From NCBI RefSeq assembly GCF_011397635.1, contig NC_064756.1, forward strand, positions 30,742,996 through 30,806,995: 64,000 bases of DNA, read 5' to 3'. The translations under genes were made by a program, and so were the position numbers. The first letter of the stretch is position 1, and every line of letters begins with the position of its first letter. The notes under the pieces are model-generated. The model searched no databases, was not told where the DNA came from, and saw only the letters and a program-made list of their open reading frames with translations. This DNA is from Epinephelus fuscoguttatus (Eukaryota; Chordata; Actinopteri; Perciformes; Serranidae). Positions 25,601 to 64,000 of this stretch are shown one piece after another.

Positions 25601-26184
25601 TGAGTCAGTTGCAGCATTTGTGTACTCCAGGAAATGCATAGTTGATGCTGTTTCACAGGTCGACTAAAAAAAGGTTTAGGGTGCAAATTTGCCACATCCT
25701 GAGCTGCAACAGACCCGTCAGTGTCATCAAATCCACTGTATCTCAGTGACGCTTGAAGGATGCAACTCAGCACCCACTGGGAGTCTGGAATAATCCCATC
25801 AGCTTGATACACCAACCAATCTGGCAAGTTCAGCTCCAGTGTCTTTATTTTAGGGTCACCAGGACTGCAGCTCCACTGTCTTAGCAAGAGTGTGGAAGTG
25901 ATGCCACTTTCAAAAGACACAATACAGTCCAGCTGTACTGTCGCAGGTTCATCACAAGAGTAAAGTATTCTCAAAAGATAGTCTGACAAAGGCTCCTCCG
26001 GAGGATTCAGGATTGTCACCTCGTCTAAACCCCAAACGATCTGTACGAAGCAGAAGACATGCACAAATGACATCTGTTAAAGCAGGCAGGACAAGTATAT
26101 CACAAATAATGGCAGAAATTCTGCTCCTACCTGCACACTGAGACAAAACTGACAGATGTATTTGTACAGTGTATGGAAATCCAT
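15380..26184 (-). CDS. sel1l3: SEL1L3-family protein (protein sel-1 homolog 3-like), complete gene
   Basis: Complete 23-exon gene for a 1,020-residue SEL1L3-family protein (human SEL1L3 is about 1,130). I assembled it from homology and splice sites. Coding exons in transcript order: 26131-26184, 25566-26040, 23321-23447, 23093-23214, 22884-22999, 22735-22796, 22501-22633, 22287-22422, 22017-22154, 21530-21735, 21264-21443, 20575-20694, 20114-20254, 19940-20002, 19627-19800, 19402-19529, 17555-17638, 17374-17464, 17197-17284, 16987-17096, 16748-16875, 16535-16631, 15380-15469. The sum is divisible by three with no internal stop. Regions: N-terminal domain, lectin/LamG-like domain (about 205-370), Sel1-like helical repeats (about 500-940) and one C-terminal membrane segment. 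Family proteins are membrane proteins of poorly known function; SEL1L relatives act in ER quality control, which is not evidence for the same role here. Whether this is the true sel1l3 orthologue or a paralogue is open (see findings). Confidence 0.9.
16748..22154 (-). CDS. sel1l3: sel1l3-like exons 9-21: Sel1-like repeat region
   Basis: Repeats typical of the Sel1 fold follow one another: 'LHLGHLHHQG', 'AYAYYANIA', 'ARMLFWGQQGV' (human 'AQMLFWGQQGV'), 'DYGIVLLQ', 'AINAIAWYYEHFEKDYAQAV', 'AALNLGVMYSQGLYPG', 'NGYLGSVLRKAL', 'NCMWRYYN', 'NRMGDLYYEGQG' and 'YNLGLLAEEG'. Two donors are weak but in frame: exon 14 ends CAG|GTTTTG and exon 16 ends TTTT|GTTAGC. For exon 19 two AGs compete; only the one before 17,284 keeps the homologous frame. 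A large foldback DNA element lies in the intron between exons 16 and 17. Confidence 0.9.
17687..19354. mobile_element. foldback hAT-like DNA element in a sel1l3-like intron
   Basis: The ends are inverted: 'ggtaacacttta' at 17,687 and, in reverse complement, 'ggtagcacttta' at 19,354. They are flanked by an 8-base near-duplication (ccaatcat / caaatcat), the size made by hAT transposases. The inner arms are also inverted repeats: about 17,862-18,065 against 18,240-18,425, sharing 'cacttagtaaatccatt'. About 750 extra bases in the right arm (roughly 18,430-19,190) have no left counterpart and probably represent a later insertion. No transposase is present. Confidence 0.65.
20530..20552. repeat. 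solo terminal motif of a TTAA-type element next to an exon
   Basis: 'tacacactggacctttaaaa' closely matches the end of the element at 44.2-45.4 kb ('tacacactggccctttaag'). It lies about 25 bases outside the exon 12 donor of the sel1l3-like gene. Confidence 0.35.
22287..23447 (-). CDS. sel1l3: sel1l3-like exons 3-8: lectin/LamG-like domain
   Basis: Exon 3 carries 'YASTGENFGI' (human 'YASSGENTGI'). Exon 4 carries 'YCQENICGVLHHIDS' (human 'YCKANLCGILYFVDS'). Exon 5 starts 'GRLHIQM' (human 'GYLHIQM') and has 'VPLKKW'. Exon 7 carries 'DTDGYFVIGGGKYVKGVEGY' followed by FGPL, nearly the human '[23 protein letters not shown]'. These blocks form the concanavalin/LamG-like fold expected in SEL1L3. Exon 8 begins the linker containing 'CQQF', where the human protein has 'ERCAEVQ'. 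Confidence 0.9.
24125..24800 (+). pseudogene. PIF/Harbinger transposase (HARBI1-like) remnant
   Basis: Starting with an ATG at 24,304, one frame reads, across several stops, MAKRRRRHIL, 'YRLDGAGIMFDLIRVK' and 'NKVITTLRYLGLEKCNSF'. These match the conserved N-terminal part of Harbinger transposases (YRL-R-GI, KV-TTLRYLA-GK). The outer parts resemble the 'tattcacaaagcatcttag' ends of related fish elements, with an inverted partner near 24,777-24,799. The catalytic half is missing and the frame has several stops, so it is dead. It lies in intron 2 of the sel1l3-like gene on the opposite strand. Confidence 0.6.
25123..25545. mobile_element. TTAA-flanked MITE in sel1l3-like intron 2
   Basis: It starts 'ttaaaggaatgcttcaccca' and ends, on the opposite strand, 'ttaaagaaaaacttcaccta'. 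These are inverted ends of the widespread fish MITE type with TTAA target sites (piggyBac/Kolobok-like). It is 423 bases long and has no transposase. Confidence 0.65.
25566..26184 (-). CDS. sel1l3: sel1l3-like exons 1-2: start and N-terminal domain
   Basis: Exon 1 (26131-26184) has its ATG in perfect context (ACCATGG), with an in-frame TGA two codons upstream, so the start is well fixed. Its 18 residues are only weakly hydrophobic (YICQFCLSV), so a signal peptide is doubtful although the family is expected to enter the ER. Exon 2 (25566-26040) matches the human N-terminal region: 'ILYSCDEPATVQLDCIVSFE' aligns with the human '[20 protein letters not shown]' block, and it ends in 'QCPLE', identical to human. 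The acceptor is TTCGTACAG and the donor AAG|GTAAGTG. A TTAA-type MITE ends only about 20 bases beyond this donor. Confidence 0.85.
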
Positions 26185-26929
26185 GGTTCAGAAAATGTTT
26201 CCATTCATCTCTCCATTAAAGAACTTAAAGTTGTGAGGAAGAAGCCTCAACACCCGGACCTCATCCTGCTCCACCTTACTTTTGCTGAAGCATAGGTAAA
26301 TATTTAACAGAACTTAGCCCCACCCTAACTGCTGTATACACAGTGCAGTGAAGGTGGAGCTTTGTGAATTGGGTTGCATGCCAATACTTATCATACAACC
26401 AAAGGTAAGCTAATATCATTCCCCTGTTACACTACCTCTACATTAACATTTAAATTATATTTCTTATACTTGTTGAGTACACTGCTATCTTTGAGAAATG
26501 ACAGTGTAAAACTTCAGGGTGTATAATGGAGGAAATGGAATAGAATAAGTTTTCTTTAGTGTACAATCACCTTAAAAAAAGAATTATGGTGTTTTTGTTA
26601 CCTGCGAATAGCGAGTCACATGACCCTGAGCTGGAAGATGGCCGCCTAAAAAATGAGTGTGGCTGTCAGGCAGTTTAATTTGGAAATAATCCACATTGGA
26701 GTGACACAACACAACGTGGATGGTGGTGGTTGGAGATGTATTTGGAGTGAGTAGCTGTGCAGGTTACTGTGTAGATGACTTTATTAGCTTGGTAGTGTGG
26801 CTATTTGATTAGCAGCAAGTGTGTTATGTTTTGTTTCATTTCAGTGCATGGTGAGCTGCTTTGTTAATGAGAGCTGGCTGTGGAGGCTGATTTTCTTGTT
26901 TTATATTCACCAGATCTTGTTACAATGCA

Positions 26930-27425
26930 ATTTTCTGTTGGGAAACCTTGGGCTCTGACATTCATGTGGTTGCCATCTCACACGCTCCACCACCTAAACA
27001 CCAGCGCAGACCCTGTACCCACCCTCGTGGCAACAGTAGCAGTGTCACCTCCAGCAGGACAGTGCGCCATGCCAAACCACAAAAACTGCTCATGAATGGC
27101 CCAAGGAATGTGAGAAAGAGCTCAAGGCTTCGACCTGGCCTCCAAATTGCCCAGATCCCAATCTGATCAAACATCTGTTGGACGTGTTGGTACCCCACCT
27201 CAGAACTCACAGGACTCACAAGATCTGTAGCTAACACCCTGGTGCCAGACACCAAAGGACACCCCTCAGAGCTCCAGTGTCCATGCCTTGACAGGTCAGC
27301 GCCAAGTCCAGTCCAAGGAGGCCCCACTGTGGATCGGGGGTACCTCTGGGGTACCAGCACATCCCTCAAATGTTCTGGGATCTGGGTTATTTGGAGGCCA
27401 GGTTAATGCCTTGAGCTCTTTGTCC
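26930..27425 (+). pseudogene. Tc1/mariner-type transposon remnant
   Basis: A frame with several stops contains 'WPPNCPDPNLIKHLLDVL', which resembles the DDE-superfamily motif 'SPDLNPIEHLWD'. It is preceded by a block ending in HKNCS and followed by a 3' region typical of a known fish family. There is no intact frame and no terminal inverted repeats were found, so it is a dead fragment in the spacer between stim1 and the sel1l3-like gene. Confidence 0.5.
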
Positions 27426-27499
27426 CATTCCTCAGGTCATTCCTGAGCAGTTTTTGTACTATCCTGTAGCATAACCAGTATTCACATCTTAGACCATGC

Positions 27500-29955
27500 C
27501 CACGTAATGGTCAATATTCTCCCTATTAATAAGTTGAATAGGGCCCCAAGATGGAGACTGAATTCTAGTCTTCTCCTAGATAGTGCTCAAATTACTCTCT
27601 TTAAAGAAACCGATGTACCTGCAGCCCCTTCAGTGGGTGTAGCATTGGAAGCCATGGAAGCTTTCCTAAGAGGATATGTCATCCAGCATGCCACATTTAA
27701 GAAGAAGCAGAGCATGGTGAAACAAATTGAATTAGGGAAGCAAATTCAGATAGCAGAGAATACCTACGAACAAGACATGTCAGTGATGTCACCCAACAAT
27801 CTAACCATGTTAACCCATCTCAAATATCAGTTTAACACTATCCTCATTAACAAAGATGAGTATGCCCTATTCCGAGCCAGACAGAAGCAGACTGAAGAGG
27901 GGAACAAAGCAGGAAAAATGTTGGCTAAACAGACAGATGGAGAGTATGAGTGCCACTCCAGCAATTAGAAATCAAGGGGGGAGCTTGTTATCCTGTTCTG
28001 CAGACATTAAGTTTAGACACTTTTATTCCGACTTGTATGCTTCCGAGTTACAGGCAAACAATATTGATGATATTAGATCGTTCCTAAGCAGTCTAAATCT
28101 TCCTACCCTTACATAAGAACAACATGATTTGTTAGATGCACCCATCAATTTGGAGGAGGTCATGGAGGTCATCATCAGCCTTCCATCTGGTAAATCCCAT
28201 GGCCTCAATTTTATAAATGTTATGCTAATAAGTTGGCACCTCTGCTTTTGGATATGCACACTGAGGCTTTCAAGCCTGGCTCTCTTCCCCCCACTGATGG
28301 AGACAGTTATCGCAGTGGTTTTAAAAAGTGATCAAAATCCAACAGATTGTACAAACTACAGGCCCATTTCTTAGCTTGGTTATGATGAAAAGGTGTTGTC
28401 AAAGCTGTTATCTAAAAGACTTCATGAAGTTATCACTCCGTTGGTCCATCCCAACCAGGTGGGCTTTCTTCTCAAACGCAGCTACGCCGATAATATGAGA
28501 CCCTTGATTAACATTATGTGGGCCACCTGAACTTGTGACTCCCCTGCAGCTGCCATTTCTTTGGATGTGGAAGAAACATTTGACAGGGTTGAGTGGCTTT
28601 GTTTATTTCTCACCCTGGAGTCATTTGGTTTAAATGTATGGCCTGGATTCAACTCCTGTATACCCGTCCTAAAGCTGCAGTGTTAACCAATGGTCTGATT
28701 TCAGCCTGGTTTGAGCTGGATAGAGGGACCAGGTAGGGTGATGGTATTTCTCTGTGCCTCTTTGCACTGGCCCTGGAACTGTCAGGGATACAAACTGGCC
28801 AATCAGTCCACAAACTTAAATTGTACACAGACAATATCCTCACCCTTGTCTCTTAACCCCAATACTCCTTGCGCTATTTAAAATTTTTAGACAATTTCTC
28901 ATCTGTCTGGCTAAAAAAGTTAACTGGCTGAAATCTGAGGCTCTCCCCCTAACTCTGAATTGCCTTAAATCCTTGTTCTAGAGTGGTAACTTTTCATTGC
29001 CCAACACTGGCATCACATACCTAGGTGTCACTATCCCACCTAAACTTGGCTGACTTAGCAAAGGTCAACACAGAAGCTCTTTTGAATCAGTTTGAGGCAG
29101 ATATTGATAGATGGGGCCCACTTTTTTTTAGCATTGTGGGGGGGAAAGCCAATGTTTTAAAGATGACCTGCACGCTGAAGCTTAATTATATTCTTCAGGG
29201 TCTCCCAGTTCAAATTCCACTCAGATTTAAAAAAAAAAAAAAAAAAAAAAAGTAATATGCTTTGGAACAAATTTCTCTGGAATGGCAAGTGCCGGGCTTA
29301 ATCTACGTAAACTACAAATGCCAGTGTACCAGGGTTGGCTTGCTACTCCAAATCTATTGCTATATTATTATGCGTTTGGTCTCACCACTGGTGTTTGCCC
29401 CTTGAGCGTGCTCCACCCTGGTCTTGCACTGAAAGACCACTCTGTGATGCACTCCCTCCCCTTCAGTTTATTACAGCAGAACTGTCTGATGAGGCGCAGA
29501 CCCATTGCAAAAAAAATTCTGCCCAAACTTGTTTGTCCTAAAGCCCTGCCTGCACCCCAGGCAGACTGGGTCCATTCATCCCTCATGCTGGGGAGAAAAT
29601 TTATTTTAAGAGAATGGAAGGCGATCTCCTTACCGCCAGCCAGGGGGTGGTTCTCCCAGCTGGGTATTGTGGCTGCACACGAGGGCCTTAAAACTTATTT
29701 AGAAATGTATCATGTGACATTAAGTTACTTTCACATCTGCCAATGATTATTTTAACCTCTTTTATCTTTATTTATTAGTATTAATTGTTGTGTAGTCAGT
29801 TTGTCTCAGCATTGTCTAATTATACCACTGTGTAACTTCTCCGGTCCTTGTATTGTACCCTATTTTAACAAATTTAAATGGCCATATGATGTATCCCATC
29901 TGATTCTGTTTTTTTTCTGTTCAAAAGAAAACAGTGAAAGTTACTGATTATAAAA
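27500..29955 (+). pseudogene. L1-like LINE ORF2 remnant
   Basis: An open piece (27,507-27,968) begins with a 'PRWRLNSSLLLD' block typical of the segment between endonuclease and reverse transcriptase. It is followed by 'FRHFYSDLYASE', 'SLPSGKSHGLNF' and 'NYRPIS' (28,354-28,371), then a polymerase core in which the usual aspartate pair is degraded to YTDN (28,824-28,835). The last frame ends near 29,745. The 3' UTR ends in a short A-rich run near 29,955. Many stops and frameshifts, plus an internal poly-A stretch at 29,230, show that it is dead. It lies antisense to both flanking genes. Confidence 0.75.
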
Positions 29956-30189
29956 AAAAGAATAGCCTGTTTATAACCCAGAACAGGAGACAAAGAGACC
30001 TCTCTGGATTATTTGGCTTTTGGTAAAATCCTCCTGAACATCTGGATCTTGAGTTATCAATGAAGATAGGTGAGGACATATAAGCAGGTGCTGAGCCAGC
30101 TGTCCATCTCTGACATACCAAGCAATGCAGGAGAAACACTGATTTATGACATGAAACTGCCTTATTTTGTTTTTACTGCTTTAAATCAG

Positions 30190-30495
30190 GCAGCACGGTG
30201 GTTTAGTGGTTAGCACTGTCGCCTCACAGCAAGAGGGTTCCTGCTTCAATCCCAGGAGGGCACCCTTCTGTGCATGCTCTCCCCGTGTCAGCGTGGGTTT
30301 TCTCCGGGTACTCCAGATTCCTCCAACAGTCTAAAGACATGCAGGTTAAATGGTGACTCTAAATTGGCTGTAGGTGTGAATGTGAGTGTGAATGGTTGTC
30401 TGTCTGTTGTCAGTCTGGCAACCTGTTCAGGGTGTGCCCTTCCTCTCGCCCAATGTCGGCTGAGATAGGCTCCAGTCCCCCGCAACTAAACGCTA
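30190..30495 (+). repeat. tRNA-derived SINE-like fish repeat
   Basis: It begins 'ggcagcacggtggtttagtg', with an A-box-like 'tggtttagtggttag' and a decayed B box ('ggttcctgcttcaatccc'), as in SINEs made from tRNA genes. The body has the familiar 'ccccgtgtcagcgtgggttt' and 'ggtgtgaatgtgagtgtgaa' blocks and ends near 'gataggctccagtcccccgc'. It lies just beyond the stim1 poly(A) site. Confidence 0.6.
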
Positions 30496-30614
30496 AATGC
30501 CCCAAAAAAACCAAACCCTAAATCTTACATACTGTTCCTTTAACAGAAAACACCCTCTCCAGTTGAGAGGTGTTGTGCAGCATGTAGTGTAATGTCCATG
30601 ACAGATCAGCTCAT

Positions 30615-33548
30615 CTTTCATTCAAAATAGTTTATTGCTATCATGCAGGAGTGCCATAAAAGTCTAGACCATCACAGAAGATGCAAAATTATCATTTTCT
30701 CTGTACAAATATACTGTGTATTCATAAATAGAAGCTCAAAGTAAAGAGAAAGAAAAAGGAGGGTGGGGAGTAAGGAGCTTAAGCTGATCCACTCTTTTAA
30801 CCCAATATAGGTTTTGTTACAGCAGTTGACATGCATCAACATTACAGTGCATTATACTGGGAGCAGACGGACGCACACACTCACACAACACACTCACACA
30901 CATTCAGATGGCATAATCCATTTACAGCTCTGTCGTGCAAAAGAGGTACAAATGACACTTTAAAAAAGGTACCAGTAGGAAATTGATATATATTTTTTTA
31001 AGCTGGTTTCTAAAAGAAAATATTCAAACATGTCTTGTACATCCAAACCACCTGTTACATTATGAGGCTGGGAGAGGCCAACTGTGTCTTTTGCAGCACT
31101 TTTTGGTTGTTCATTGGTCAGGAACACCCTAAGTGTACTGGCGTCCTTACTACTTTAATAATCACCTACAACTACTGATGCATAGTTCTGTGCTCATATG
31201 AAGCTGTCAATATTAAAACTGGCACAATGTTCTTTGTCGTGATAGTCTGAGGATAATCATTATCTGTAAACATACTGTACTGATGATACTGTTACAGAAC
31301 AATACCCTTGGACATTCAGCGCTTAAACTCAGGATATACATTACAGACTGTATATATTTATATATATATATATCATGTGGTTTATTGTTCTGTGTAAACG
31401 GGGTTCAACGGGCCGAACACACTACAAATACAAAGGCCTCTGACAGAAATAGTGATTTGGCACTTTGACGTGAATCGTTTTCTGCTTTCATGACTTGTTG
31501 AGCTAAATCTTCCATAAAAGGTGGATTACAAAGTGGATACATCTTGAACATTTCTGTCGTACAAAAAGCAAATGACTTTGCCCTCTAACAAATAGCCCTT
31601 TCCAGCACCTATCTCTCTTTGACAAACCGCTGTAACATTTTCATTGTCCACAGAAAAAGTCATTTAAACGGAAACAATAAGACGGGACTGCAGGCGCCGA
31701 AATCCAAGTTAATGTCGCACCCCATTCATCAAATTAATACTCGTACCCCTCCTCCACCAAATTAGCTCTGGTTCTTGAACTGATTTTGATCAGGATTTTT
31801 TGAAACCTTGGTGCCATTTAGCAAACCAACCCATGTTTCCACCATTTTTAAAAGAGGCATTCTTATCAAGGATAAGTCTTCAACAGAGGGTGTTGCACAA
31901 TTCACAACAGAAGTGAACAGTAGTGGCAAGGTGGCTGATTACTGCAAGCTTTTGATCCGTTATTACAGAGATTTGTTTTTCTTCTGAAAACATGCATGGA
32001 GCAACTATTATTGAGAATAAGACACAGAAGACTATTTCTTTGAACACTCCAGCCTCTCTCTTGACTCCATAGAAAGTGACAAGCCAGCTTATCTTGTCAT
32101 GGTTTACAATTAAGGTCAAGACAAACCTATTTTTGGTTCCAGCTGGAAACTTTTTTTGGGTTCCAAACGTATTTATTTTTGGTGGAAATGCCTCAACAGC
32201 TCAAAATTAGGTGCAGGAACAGGAACAAAACCTGTTGGACGTTGAGGGAAAAGGGGTATCAGTGGAAAATATTGGTCCCCATTTATATTTTAAGAGGATC
32301 ATCTTCAAAAACAAAAAATACATTTTTTTTTTTTTTTAAATAGCTGAATAATGTGCTTCATGTGTTTGGTGTTAAAATCTTTGATAAATAGGTCATGATT
32401 TTTTCATTGATTTTCATGATTTACTGTATGATACCATGCACTTTCTCCAAGGTAGTACCCCAGTTTTCAAATTCATCGCAGTCACGCAGCCTCATTGGAA
32501 GTAATGTTTTTGGTAACACAATAATCCAAGCTAGATATTTAAGTTAGGAAATTTAATCACTTGATGACTTCCTGCTCCAGGATATGTTTCAATCCAAATA
32601 TTAACCACAGGTTTAATTTGCTGGCACTGTTTAAAAGCTGGCCATTTAAGCAAAGCACTTCTCCCTCACTCTCCAATGCTCACATGCAGTAAACACCTAA
32701 ATACTAAAAATAAAGCAAAAGGTCTAAGGCTGCAATTTGATGGTCCTTTTGTAACTTCTTGTAGGGACATAAACCTCATGTCCAACTCCAAGCTTTCAAG
32801 CGTTTCTTAACCTACTTTGTTTTATTTCTAGGGAATAACTGGAAGTAGCTACTATTGCTGCACTCAAATGGCACTTGATACATTTTTTGACAGCCAAAAG
32901 TGAAATTTAAATCACTTAAATACTAGTCCGAGCGTTCTACGACTACTTCTCTGTTTGAAGACCTCCTGAATGTATCGTTTGCTCTGCCAAGAAGAAGACA
33001 ACATAGGACGGAAAAACGTGTAGCCATCGATAAAAACAAAGTATTCAGTGAAAAAGAGAGTGCACATTCACTTTGGATTTGTAGGCTAGGTGGTTAGGTA
33101 GTAATAAAAGAAACACCAAGTGTTGTCTAAGCAGGTTAACGACGAGAACCAAGCAAACACTAAGAGCATTCGAGTATCAGTCAAACAAAAGTGAAGACAT
33201 GCAAAATGTTATAGATTGTAGAACAAGAAAGAAAAACCAACTGGGAGACACATTTCCCTTTGAGACTGGCACAACTTCCTGCAGAATAAATAATACTTTA
33301 CATTCCAATATACAAACCTACCCATTCCCCACAACATTGACCAAATAAACAGATAGAACTGAACAGCTGGTTGCTCCCACAGTTTCTTAGAGTAGGTGTC
33401 GTACCCACGAAAAGATGCAACGGCACCAAATTGTGCCATCATTTGACCCTTAAAGAACCCACAAAACTTTTTGAAACTTTTTCTTTTTCAAAAACAGACC
33501 AGAGGAATACAGTCAAACAGCTTTGACAGCCTTAAGTTCATGTAGCCC
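30615..33548 (-). other. stim1: stim1 3' untranslated region
   Basis: Sequence between the stim1 stop codon and the distal AATAAA. It lacks long ORFs and recognisable mobile elements, in contrast to the DNA just beyond it, which suggests it is kept as transcript. It holds a short TA-rich run near 31,350-31,373. The extent is inferred. Confidence 0.5.
30631..30636 (-). terminator. stim1: distal poly(A) signal of stim1
   Basis: AATAAA on the minus strand, about 2.9 kb after the stim1 stop codon. A second AATAAA at 31,381-31,386 could give a shorter 3' UTR. The distal signal is favoured only because the recognisable repeats begin right after it. Confidence 0.4.

Positions 33549-64000
<30,452 letters not shown>

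Noticed and set aside
27507..27968. 153-codon ORF as a possible host gene
   Set aside because: Its sequence is that of the LINE ORF2 segment before the reverse transcriptase, and the remaining LINE motifs follow in order.

Overview
The window is vertebrate, almost certainly teleost, nuclear DNA. It has split genes with GT-AG introns, microsatellites, and transposable elements typical of fish: a Tc1-like element with IR/DR ends, hAT-type and TTAA-type MITEs, a PIF/Harbinger remnant, LINE tails ending in the 'aaagccctgtgaggca' type of sequence, and a common fish tRNA-derived repeat. The species cannot be named from the sequence.

Three genes are visible, all on the minus strand. (1) Bases 1-6,700 hold the 5' part of an unidentified gene: a promoter-like patch near 6.6-6.7 kb, a possible untranslated exon near 3.9 kb, and a coding exon at 1,413-1,544 that starts a signal-peptide-like protein; the rest lies beyond base 1. 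(2) Bases 15,380-26,184 hold a complete 23-exon gene of the SEL1L3 family. Its exon lengths sum to 3,063 nt, giving 1,020 residues plus stop, and the reading frame carries across every junction. (3) Bases 33,549 to the window end hold stim1, the ER calcium sensor of store-operated calcium entry. Exons 2-12 are complete and the last 17 bases of exon 1 lie at the right edge. Exon 11 has two in-frame donors, matching a short STIM1 and a long STIM1L-type form.

Layout: 0-6.7 kb unidentified gene; 6.8-15 kb repeat-rich gene-poor DNA (LINE tail, two minisatellites, a palindromic element); 15.1-26.2 kb sel1l3-like gene with a large foldback element, a Harbinger remnant and a TTAA MITE in its introns; 26.9-30.5 kb a mariner remnant, an L1-like LINE remnant and a tRNA-derived repeat; 30.6-33.5 kb stim1 3' UTR; 33.5-64 kb stim1, whose introns carry an L2/Rex-like LINE remnant, a DNA element with a P2X7-like ORF, a full-length Tc1 element, nested hAT-like elements and smaller MITEs.

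The most notable points are: the SEL1L3-family gene sits directly downstream of STIM1, echoing the SEL1L3/STIM2 linkage of human 4p15; the STIM1L-type alternative exon is preserved; and the Tc1 transposase ORF is fully open but has lysine in place of its third catalytic acid. I found no bacterial-type system, CRISPR array or operon.
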